Shown here: one piece after another, positions 1-5,754 of the stretch
How positions within the stretch are numbered: position 1 is the stretch's first letter
Layout of the letters: every line of letters begins with the position of its first letter
Source of the DNA: an uncultured Prevotellaceae bacterium
GTDB lineage: Bacteria > Bacteroidota > Bacteroidia > Bacteroidales > Muribaculaceae
Direction of reading: 5' to 3'
Assembly (NCBI GenBank): GCA_946055125.1
Contig: CAMGFF010000130.1
Coordinates: forward strand, 1 to 6,479
DNA: 6,479 nt
Notes under the pieces: generated by a model
Database searches by the model: none
Told to the model about the DNA's origin: nothing
Seen by the model: only the letters and a program-made list of their open reading frames with translations
Made by a program: the position numbers and the translations under genes

Positions 1-1037
1 ACACCGGCCAGAACTACGACTACAACCTCAACGGCATCTTCTTCCGCGACCTGAAGCTCGCAGAGCCCGAAGTCTATATGGATGCCGTAGGCGATGACCT
101 TGGCGCAACCTGCGGCAACATCATCAATTGCTCCTACAAACTTTTCTCGCAGACGAAGCCCGACGGCGTGCTCGTGCTTGGCGACACCAACTCATGCCTG
201 AGCGTGATAGGAGCCAAGCGTCTGCATATCCCCATCTTCCACATGGAGGCCGGCAACCGCTGCAAGGATGAGTGTCTGCCCGAGGAAACCAACCGAAGGA
301 TTGTGGATATAATCAGCGACGTGAATATGGCATACTCCGAGCACGCCCGCCGCTATCTCGCCGACTGCGGTCTGCCCAAGGAGCGCACCTATGTGACCGG
401 AAGCCCTATGGCAGAGGTGCTCCACGAGAATCTCGCAGAGATAGAGGCGAGCGACGTGCATCAGCGACTCGGTCTTGAGAAAGGCCAATACATCCTCCTC
501 AGCGCACACCGCGAGGAGAATATCGATACCGAAAAGAACTTCCTCTCCCTATTTTCGGCAATCAACAAAATGGCAGAAAAGTACGATATGCCTATTCTCT
601 ACAGTTGCCATCCACGCAGCCGCAACCGCCTTGCAGCGAGCGGCTTCAAGCTCGACAGCCGCGTAATCCAGCACGAGCCACTGGGATTCCACGACTACAA
701 CTGCCTGCAGATGAACGCCTTTGCCGTAGTGAGCGACTCAGGCACGCTGCCCGAAGAATCATCATTCTTCACCAGCGTTGGGCATCCATTTCCGGCGATT
801 TGCATACGCACCTCCACAGAGCGCCCTGAGGCAATCGACAAGGCCGACTTCATCATCGCCGGCATCGACGAGAAGTCGCTGCTCCAGGCTGTGGATACGG
901 CTGTAGAGCTTTGCCGTGACGGACACCATGGCATTCCCGTGCCCGACTATGTGGAGGAGAACGTGAGCACCAAGGTGGTGAAAATCATTCAGAGCTATGT
1001 GGGGATTGTGAACCGTATGGTGTGGCGTAAATACTAA
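1..1037 (+). CDS. UDP-N-acetylglucosamine 2-epimerase family protein, FnlC/WbjD/CapG-like (5' truncated by window)
   Basis: The enzyme inverts C2 of a UDP-N-acetyl-hexosamine in the cytoplasm to supply an activated sugar for capsule, O-antigen or other surface glycan. The frame is open from base 3, giving 344 visible residues, and begins in the family's early TGQNYDY motif, so about 35-45 N-terminal residues are missing. The residues matching the E. coli WecB catalytic set are present: Asp in LGDTNS (visible residue 61), Glu in HMEAG (82), Glu in PEETNR (94) and His in SAHREEN (169). The variants GDTNSC and EAGNRC, and the LGFHDYN...LQMNAFAV stretch, resemble FnlC/WbjD/CapG (UDP-L-FucNAc synthesis, last epimerisation) more than WecB itself. 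That subtype is inferred from remembered family motifs; the superfamily is secure. The next gene follows after 15 bases with no hairpin between, so co-transcription is possible. Its codons favour C endings, unlike the following block. Confidence 0.93.
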   Translation, partial: TGQNYDYNLNGIFFRDLKLAEPEVYMDAVGDDLGATCGNIINCSYKLFSQTKPDGVLVLGDTNSCLSVIGAKRLHIPIFHMEAGNRCKDECLPEETNRRIVDIISDVNMAYSEHARRYLADCGLPKERTYVTGSPMAEVLHENLAEIEASDVHQRLGLEKGQYILLSAHREENIDTEKNFLSLFSAINKMAEKYDMPILYSCHPRSRNRLAASGFKLDSRVIQHEPLGFHDYNCLQMNAFAVVSDSGTLPEESSFFTSVGHPFPAICIRTSTERPEAIDKADFIIAGIDEKSLLQAVDTAVELCRDGHHGIPVPDYVEENVSTKVVKIIQSYVGIVNRMVWRKY

Positions 1038-1052
1038 ATTTTTTTCTGTTGC

Positions 1053-1430
1053 ATGAGGGTGATTGGAAATTTGATTTGGTGGGTGTTTGGGGGGCTGGAG
1101 GCTGCTGTGGGGTATTTCATGGGGAGTGTGGCTGTGGCGCTGACGATTGTGGGGATTCCGGTTGCGCTGCAGACGTTCAAGTTGGCACTGCTGTGCCTGT
1201 GGCCTTTTGGGGCTGAGGTGCGGTCCACGGGTTGCCCCATGGGGTGCATTAGCATTCCGCTGAATGTGCTGTGGATGGTGTTTGGGGGGCTGTGGGCGTG
1301 CCTGGTGCACGTATTCTTTGGGCTGCTACTGGCGATTACGCTGGTGGGTATTCCTTTTGCACGGCAGCACTTCAAGATGGCTGGGCTGTCGCTTGCGCCG
1401 TTTGGCAAGGAGGTGATTTTGAAATTCTGA
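1053..1430 (+). CDS. YccF domain-containing inner-membrane protein (tandem YccF)
   Basis: This is a 125-residue hydrophobic protein of unknown function in the inner membrane. It contains two gapless copies of one unit of about 51 residues, offset by exactly 65: residues 6-56 and 71-121. Each copy has N-x2-W-x-VFGGL near its start, a hydrophobic helix, (T)(I/L)VGIP, a Q-x-FK turn and a closing PFGxEV. These are hallmarks of the YccF domain family (E. coli YccF). The linker contains Cys61 and Cys65. The ATG at 1053 fits the family N-terminus; a run of seven T lies 8-14 bases upstream in place of a Shine-Dalgarno sequence. The coding strand is strikingly G-rich (GGG, GTG, CTG codons). It is probably the first of five closely packed genes ending at 3007. 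The family is confident; no role can be assigned. Confidence 0.92.
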   Translation: MRVIGNLIWWVFGGLEAAVGYFMGSVAVALTIVGIPVALQTFKLALLCLWPFGAEVRSTGCPMGCISIPLNVLWMVFGGLWACLVHVFFGLLLAITLVGIPFARQHFKMAGLSLAPFGKEVILKF

Positions 1431-1443
1431 GAATGTGAACCGA

Positions 1444-1743
1444 ATGAAACGTATTGATGAGGAGAAGGCGGTGGTGGAGCAGATGATAAGGCTCTACTGC
1501 CGTAAGCATGAGGGCAACCGTGTGCTTTGCGCCGGGTGCGAGGAGCTGCTGGGCTATGCCTTGGCGCGGCTGTCGCATTGCCGCTTTGGCAATGATAAGC
1601 CCACTTGCAAGCAGTGCCCCATTCACTGCTACCGGCCTGAGATGAAGGAGCGTATCAGGGCGGTGATGAGGTGGTCGGGGCCGAGAATGATTTTGTATCA
1701 CCCGGTGGCGGCGTTGAAGCACCTTTGGCGCGAACTGCGGTGA
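1444..1743 (+). CDS. YgbA-like cysteine-rich protein ('nitrous oxide-stimulated promoter' family)
   Basis: This 99-residue soluble protein matches the YgbA family (the Pfam family named nitrous oxide-stimulated promoter). In E. coli, ygbA belongs to the NO-responsive NsrR regulon, which links the family to nitrosative stress; the biochemical activity is not established to my knowledge. Seven cysteines are visible at residues 19, 29, 32, 46, 55, 58 and 62. They include a CxxC and a C-x2-C-x3-C cluster (TCKQCPIHCY), suggesting metal or Fe-S binding by inference. The C-terminal RWSGPRMILYHP stretch is typical of the family. I chose ATG 1444 because the product then begins MKRIDEEK; an in-frame GTG at 1435 would add three residues. 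The gene starts 13 bases after yccF and ends 25 bases before the FKBP gene, so it is probably in the same operon. No NsrR-like operator was recognised. Confidence 0.88.
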   Translation: MKRIDEEKAVVEQMIRLYCRKHEGNRVLCAGCEELLGYALARLSHCRFGNDKPTCKQCPIHCYRPEMKERIRAVMRWSGPRMILYHPVAALKHLWRELR

Positions 1744-1768
1744 ATTTCTTGAAATATTTTTTTCTGAT

Positions 1769-2173
1769 ATGGCTATGAATAAGCGCGAATATGCCCGGGC
1801 CAACAAGGAATGGCTTGCGGCTAAGGCGAAGGAGGCCGGGGTGAAAGAGCTTGGCGGTGGCGTGCTCTACCGTGTGCTTGCCGTGGGGCGCGACGATGGC
1901 CGCCACCCCACGGCAAGGAGTGTGATTACGGCTCACTACACGGGCCGCACCATCGATGGCCGTGAGTTCGACAGCAGTCGTGGCGGCGTGCCGCCTGCGC
2001 TGCGTGTGAATGAGGTGATTGATGGGTGGATAGTGGCGCTTCAGCACATGTGTGTGGGCGACCGCTGGGAGGTGTATATACCTGCCGAGATGGGATATGG
2101 GCGCTACTCGCAGCCCGGGATCCCGGCCGGCTCCACGCTGATATTTGAGATAGAGCTTGTGAGTGTGAACTGA
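1769..2173 (+). CDS. FKBP-type peptidyl-prolyl cis-trans isomerase (small, cytoplasmic)
   Basis: The product isomerises Xaa-Pro peptide bonds and assists protein folding. The 134-residue chain has a charged helical lead (about residues 1-25) followed by one FKBP domain (about 33-133). Positions that line the FKBP12 pocket are kept: Tyr57 (HYTG), Phe67-Asp68 (REFDSS), Val83-Ile84, Trp87, Tyr110 (MGYG) and Phe126 (LIFEIEL), so it should be active. There is no signal peptide or lipobox, unlike many Bacteroidales FKBPs that are periplasmic or outer-membrane lipoproteins, so a cytoplasmic location is inferred. ATG 1769 is used; ATG 1775 in the same frame is an alternative. A T7 run (1757-1763) lies just upstream, preceded by a weak 5-bp inverted repeat (1744-1755). 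It sits inside a compact cluster of otherwise uncharacterised small genes, which may share a stress role. Confidence 0.93.
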   Translation: MAMNKREYARANKEWLAAKAKEAGVKELGGGVLYRVLAVGRDDGRHPTARSVITAHYTGRTIDGREFDSSRGGVPPALRVNEVIDGWIVALQHMCVGDRWEVYIPAEMGYGRYSQPGIPAGSTLIFEIELVSVN

Positions 2174-2186
2174 GTGGAGCGTGGAG

Positions 2187-2489
2187 ATGAAGAAGGTGAG
2201 GATTGTGGCGATGAGGCGGGTGGAGCACCGCGACCTCATGGCGCGATATGAGAACCCCATAGAGCATGCCTGCGACGTGCTTGAGGGTCAGGAGTGGGTG
2301 AGCATCGACGGCCGGTGTCCCGAGGGGCTGTGCCCTGAGGCGTGGAAGTCGATGCGCGAGTTTGTGGAGGCACTGGCGCGTGGCGAGGGCAACTTCTTCG
2401 ATGGGTGGATGCGCAATCCACACAGCGCGATGATAAGCTGCAACGATGGCTTCCGCCCGGTGAGTTTTTTTATTGCTGCGATAGAGTGA
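2187..2489 (+). CDS. TIGR04076 family protein
   Basis: This is a 100-residue soluble protein of unknown function. It matches TIGR04076 as I remember it: an N-terminal MKKV(R/K)I strand, a GQE(F/W) element near residue 38, PEG(L/F)C followed by a Trp-containing helix, a GNF...WM segment, and a closing C-x-DG-x-RPV-x-F motif. Four cysteines, at HAC, RCPEG, GLCPE and ISCNDG, could be structural, redox-active or metal-binding; that is inference. ATG 2187 gives the family-like N-terminus. An in-frame GTG at 2181 would add two residues and is less likely. The gene begins 13 bases after the FKBP stop, and its TGA overlaps the ATG of the next gene (TGATG), a typical translational-coupling arrangement. 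Near its 3' end, codons 93-95 carry a seven-T run (2465-2471) in a phase that could permit slippage into the downstream frame. Confidence 0.85.
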   Translation: MKKVRIVAMRRVEHRDLMARYENPIEHACDVLEGQEWVSIDGRCPEGLCPEAWKSMREFVEALARGEGNFFDGWMRNPHSAMISCNDGFRPVSFFIAAIE

Positions 2490-3007
2490 TGAGCGCGTTG
2501 AGCATGCTGTGCTTCGTGTTGCCGCTGCCTGTGGCTTTTGTGCTGCACGATGCCGAGGAGGTGCTGGTGCAGCGGCGGTGGATGCTGCGCAATGCCGGCA
2601 GGGTGCGGGAGCGGATGCCGTGGGCCGCGCCGGTGATTGACAGGCTGCTGCGGCTCTCTACCGGGGCTTTTGCCATTGCTGCGCTTGAGGAGCTGGTGGT
2701 GATTCTTGCCGCCACGGCGTGTGTGTTTCTGCAGGCCGACTTCGCCCTTGAGGTGTGGGCGGCATTGATGATGGCTTTCGCGCTGCACTTGCTCGTGCAT
2801 GTGGCACAGGCGGTGATGGTGCGCGGATATGTGCCCGGACTGGCTACGACGGTGTTGCTGCTGCCGTGGGCTGCATGGGGCGTGTATTCGCTGTGGCTTG
2901 CCATGGACTCGGTCACGCTGCTGCTGTGCACCGTGGCTGGAGTGGCGGTGGCCGCGGTGAATCTGCATTTCGCCCACCGGCTCGGCATGAAGCTCACTAA
3001 GCGATAG
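2489..3007 (+). CDS. HXXEE domain-containing membrane protein
   Basis: This 172-residue integral membrane protein carries the signature of the HXXEE family: His20-Asp-Ala-Glu23-Glu24 right after the first hydrophobic stretch, a second Glu pair at 67-68 (LEELV), and a His100...His104 helix followed by RGYVPGL. The clustered His and Glu residues within or next to helices suggest a buried metal or proton site, but no activity is known for the family. Hydrophobic segments fall near residues 4-19, 58-81, 88-108, 114-133 and 141-160. I start at ATG 2489, which overlaps the previous stop by one base. The same frame is open upstream to 2342, but that stretch has no hydrophobic or family character and lies over the TIGR04076 gene. 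It is the last gene of the cluster, with a strong terminator 29 bases after the stop. Confidence 0.88.
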   Translation: MSALSMLCFVLPLPVAFVLHDAEEVLVQRRWMLRNAGRVRERMPWAAPVIDRLLRLSTGAFAIAALEELVVILAATACVFLQADFALEVWAALMMAFALHLLVHVAQAVMVRGYVPGLATTVLLLPWAAWGVYSLWLAMDSVTLLLCTVAGVAVAAVNLHFAHRLGMKLTKR

Positions 3008-3035
3008 CAAACATACTTTACAGAACGACAGAAAA

Positions 3036-3085
3036 CACTGAGGGTGTGCCGCAGCTTGTCTGCGGCACACCCTCAGTGGCATTTT
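3036..3085. terminator. Bidirectional intrinsic terminator between convergent genes
   Basis: A perfect 19-bp inverted repeat pairs 3036-3054 with 3060-3078 around a 5-base loop (CTTGT). The stem is GC-rich. On the plus strand it is followed closely by GCATTTTTGG; on the minus strand the first four bases after the stem are TTTT (complement of 3032-3035). It lies 29 bases past the HXXEE stop and 33 bases past the stop of the minus-strand 836-residue gene, so it can end both transcripts. Confidence 0.92.
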
Positions 3086-3110
3086 TGGAGTATTCAGCCC
3101 CATGGGGGGA

Positions 3111-5621
3111 TTAGTGGGTGCGGAGGGTGGCGGTGGTGCCGCGCTTCTCGATGTAGATGCCCCGGGTGGGGGCGGTGAGGAGGCGCTGGCCGGCCACGTT
3201 GTAGAACTCTGCCGGCGCATCGGGGGCTGTGACTTGGATTCCGTCGATGCCCGAGGTGACGGTGAATGTGGCTGTGCCTGCCACCGATGAGCCGCTGGCA
3301 TACACGGCGATGATGCTCACCGTGTGCTCGCCGGCGGTGACGGCGGTGAGGGTGAACTCGGGAGTGGCGCTCTCGCCCACTTTCACGCCATCGAGCAGTA
3401 TCTCATAGTGGAGCACGTCGCCCACATCCACGGTGCTGCCTTCGGCATCGGGCACTCCGGCGAAGAAGTCGTCGAGCTGCAGGAAGAAGGCATCCCAGGA
3501 GGTGTAGTGGAATGCTACGCGCACGTCCTCGCCCACATAGTCGGTTAGGGGCACTTCGTAGATAGTCCACTGGCCCGAGGGCACGCTGCTGATTGAGCCG
3601 AGCGAGGTGAAGGCGTCCTGCATGGCCATTGAGGAGTTGATGCCGCTCACATCGGCGGTGGTGGCGAGCACGTCGAGGCTCTCCTCATACTCCGAATAGG
3701 CCTTGGTGACGAATCGCACCACATAGTTGTCGTAAACGTGGATTGAGGGCGAGACGAGCCACTTGTCGGCTCCGCTCTGCTGCGGTGAGAAGAACACAAT
3801 CTGCTTGTTGCCGCTTACTGCGCCGCTGGCGGGGTCGCCGGGCATCATTGCGGGGGTGGTGGTCCAGGGGTTGAACACGAGTGGGGCGATGGGCTTGGGC
3901 GACTCGGGGGTGCTTGCTCCCGGGAAGGTGACGATATTGGTGGCACCGCCCAGGCCAATGGGATAGACCGCGCGCTCGTCGAAGTCGTAGGAACGCCAGT
4001 CGCCAAACTCGTGCTGGGCGAAGTCGGGGTATGACTCAAAGTCGTCGCGGAAAGCGAGCTGCTGATTCCACTTCACCGCCACCGAGCCGTCGGCGGCCAC
4101 GTCGGTGGTGATGTTGTAGGGGGCGACGAGCTGCTCAATGAGGGTGATGGCAATTGAGTCGTCGGCGGTGATTTCCACCTCCTGCTCGTGCACCTCGTAG
4201 TGCTGCACTGCCACGCCCACCGAGTAGCGGCCGAAGGGCAGTGAGGGGAGAACGGCCTTGCCTCCCGCCACCACGGCAGTGAACGAGGCGAGCGTCTCAA
4301 GATTGGTGAACTCCACGGTGGCGCCGTCGGCGCTCTTGCCATTATTCGTGGTCACGGTGCACTCCACGCGGGCATAGTCGTTGGCGGGAATGTCGACTGT
4401 GGTCGTTACCACCTCCGACTCGGAGGAGAGATACACCGACTTCACGCCGAGCGTGTGGGTGCCGGCGGCCACGTCGGTGAAGAGATACTCATAGGCATCA
4501 GTGGTGCCGGCCTCGGTGCCATCGAAATACACGGTGAACAGCTCATTGGGGTTGCCGGCCGAGCGGGGCTGAGCCACGCGCCTTGAGCGAGCCTTGGCGG
4601 CTGCCACGGCCTGAGCGGCATCGGGGATTTCCTGGCCCACATACACATCATCGACCATGAGCATGAACGCTCCGCCAATGTTGGCCTCGCCAATGTAGCG
4701 AATGGCAAACTTGATAGGCGTTCCGGCATAGGCCGAGAGGTCGAACGATTGCTTGTGCCACCACTTGTAGTCGACGGTGAGGTAGTTGCCCGAGGAGATT
4801 TTCACGAAGTCGGCGGCGGAGGGGTTATCGGTTACGGTGGTGACATACACCTGGAATTTCTCGTCGTAGAGGTCGGCAGCCTTGGCCATGAACTGGAGCA
4901 CATTGTCGGTGCCGGGAGTGATTGTGGGCGAGATGAGCCAGTCGTTGTTGGCGTCGCCCGAGGCGGTGCGAATGAAGCCGGCATATTGCTTGCCGCTGTG
5001 AGGGCGCAGCACGGGGTAGTCGTACCACCAGCTTGGATCGACGGTCATGGGATTGACCACGGTGGCATATTGCAGGGTGCCGCGGTTGGGGTAGTCGCCC
5101 ACGAGCGGGGCCGAGGCGAGGCCGTCGCCGTCGATACCGCTCCAGTCGCCAAAGGCGACAGCGAAGGGCGAGTATTGCTCAAAATCATCGAAGAAAACCG
5201 GGGCTTCACGATTCCATGTGAGCAGCACGTCGTTGAGCCCGGTGATGGCATTGTGGCTCACTTGAGTGGCGAGGGCGAAAGGAGCCTTCACCTTTTCCTC
5301 GAGAGTGAGTTCCACGGTAGTGTCGGAATCGACCGAGAATGTTTTCTCGGCGGTGATAAAGCCCTCGCGCTCCACCTTGGCAAGGTGATTGCCGGGATAG
5401 ACCTTCACGCTCACTTCGCCGGCGGCATTGAGGCGCAGTGTGCCATAGCCCACTGAGTAGTCGGATTGCGTGAGCTGCACCACCTGGCCGGTGAGATCGA
5501 CCTGAGCGGCAGTGGTGACGCGAATGGTGAGCCTGTGGTCGCGGCTTTGCGCAAGCGAGGCGAGAGCCGGCAAGAGCAAGGCGAGCAGTGCCACGAGGCG
5601 GAAAAGTTTCGTTGTTTTCAT
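3111..5621 (-). CDS. Secreted choice-of-anchor J protein with duplicated adhesin-like modules and T9SS-type C-terminus
   Basis: This 836-residue protein is predicted to be exported and surface-associated or released. Residues 1-24 form a clear Sec signal peptide (MKTTK, a Leu/Ala core, then ALASLAQ). Two copies of one unit follow. The first has a carboxypeptidase-regulatory/PEGA-like beta-sandwich (about 30-112), a choice-of-anchor J / cleaved-adhesin domain (about 143-330, DDFEQY to VDDVYVG) and an Fn3-like strand set (357-410). The second has the same order at about 414-498, 525-722 and 736-788. Both J domains keep FGDW, a (D/K)WL(I/V)SP strand and a late DD motif. The tail (805-836, FYNVAGQR...GIYIEKRG) resembles the type IX sorting element. 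No catalytic residues are seen, so adhesion or glycan/protein binding is inferred from related hemagglutinin-type modules. The ATG at 5621 fits the signal peptide. The gene is convergent with the plus-strand cluster. Confidence 0.9.
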   Translation of the reverse strand: MKTTKLFRLVALLALLLPALASLAQSRDHRLTIRVTTAAQVDLTGQVVQLTQSDYSVGYGTLRLNAAGEVSVKVYPGNHLAKVEREGFITAEKTFSVDSDTTVELTLEEKVKAPFALATQVSHNAITGLNDVLLTWNREAPVFFDDFEQYSPFAVAFGDWSGIDGDGLASAPLVGDYPNRGTLQYATVVNPMTVDPSWWYDYPVLRPHSGKQYAGFIRTASGDANNDWLISPTITPGTDNVLQFMAKAADLYDEKFQVYVTTVTDNPSAADFVKISSGNYLTVDYKWWHKQSFDLSAYAGTPIKFAIRYIGEANIGGAFMLMVDDVYVGQEIPDAAQAVAAAKARSRRVAQPRSAGNPNELFTVYFDGTEAGTTDAYEYLFTDVAAGTHTLGVKSVYLSSESEVVTTTVDIPANDYARVECTVTTNNGKSADGATVEFTNLETLASFTAVVAGGKAVLPSLPFGRYSVGVAVQHYEVHEQEVEITADDSIAITLIEQLVAPYNITTDVAADGSVAVKWNQQLAFRDDFESYPDFAQHEFGDWRSYDFDERAVYPIGLGGATNIVTFPGASTPESPKPIAPLVFNPWTTTPAMMPGDPASGAVSGNKQIVFFSPQQSGADKWLVSPSIHVYDNYVVRFVTKAYSEYEESLDVLATTADVSGINSSMAMQDAFTSLGSISSVPSGQWTIYEVPLTDYVGEDVRVAFHYTSWDAFFLQLDDFFAGVPDAEGSTVDVGDVLHYEILLDGVKVGESATPEFTLTAVTAGEHTVSIIAVYASGSSVAGTATFTVTSGIDGIQVTAPDAPAEFYNVAGQRLLTAPTRGIYIEKRGTTATLRTH
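3258..5534 (-). repeat. Internal protein-level duplication of a three-domain unit
   Basis: Two units of about 375-381 residues repeat within the 836-residue protein: residues 30-410 (4392-5534) and 414-788 (3258-4382). Diagnostic matches include TLEEKVKAPFALATQV against TLIEQLVAPYNITTDV, DDFEQY against DDFESY, FGDW in both, LDG/FDG followed about 20 residues later by AAGTHT/TAGEHT, and SVYLSS against AVYASG. The copies have diverged well beyond recent duplication, so this is an old architecture and not a DNA repeat. Confidence 0.8.
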
Positions 5622-5654
5622 CGCATAAATCTATTTGATTCTTTATTGGTAGAT

Positions 5655-5701
5655 AAAAGAGGCTTCCTGCTGCCACTCATTGAAAGGCAGCGGGAAGCCT
5701 C
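5655..5701 (-). terminator. Hairpin terminator or leader attenuator between the two secreted-protein genes
   Basis: A 16-bp inverted repeat pairs 5659-5674 with 5686-5701 around an 11-base loop. One position is imperfect: C-A in the minus-strand transcript, G-U in a plus-strand one. Read on the minus strand, the stem is followed at once by TTTTAT, as in an intrinsic terminator for the gene ending at 5755. It lies 53 bases after that stop and only 37 bases before the ATG at 5621. If the downstream promoter lies upstream of the hairpin, it would instead act in the leader of the 836-residue gene. Confidence 0.8.
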
Positions 5702-5754
5702 GGATAGTTTACTTAGGGGTTGTTGTCGCAAGCCAAAGTCATGATGCGACTACT

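Noticed and set aside
762..1310. Minus-strand open frame of 182 codons across the epimerase and yccF
   Set aside because: The His/Pro/Asn-rich translation is antisense to two secure genes.
1744..1763. Possible terminator (ATTTC-TT-GAAAT followed by T7) between the YgbA-like and FKBP genes
   Set aside because: A stem of only five AT-rich pairs with a 2-base loop is too weak for intrinsic termination, and the 25-base gap fits an operon.
2342..2488. Upstream extension of the HXXEE frame to an ATG at 2342
   Set aside because: These 49 codons lie over the TIGR04076 gene and encode no hydrophobic or family-like sequence. ATG 2489 puts the HXXEE motif at the usual position near the N-terminus.
3098..3107. 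10-bp palindrome CCCCATGGGG next to the stop of the minus-strand gene
   Set aside because: It is short, GC-rich and isolated, has no loop for a hairpin and no second copy seen; most likely chance.
2288..3301. Long minus-strand open frame of 337 codons across the TIGR04076 and HXXEE genes and the terminator
   Set aside because: The translation is rich in His, Arg, Gln, Pro and Ser with no domain. It is antisense to two recognised families, runs through the terminator hairpin, and overlaps the real minus-strand gene at 3111.
4749..5456. Plus-strand open frame of 235 codons inside the 836-residue gene
   Set aside because: It is antisense to well-conserved domains; the Gly/Val/His/Glu-rich translation is the complement of C-ending codons and shows no family.
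5618..5626. Two-codon mini-ORF (ATG CGA TGA) overlapping the start of the 836-residue gene
   Set aside because: It is too short to separate from chance; no leader-peptide features or regulatory codon run are present.
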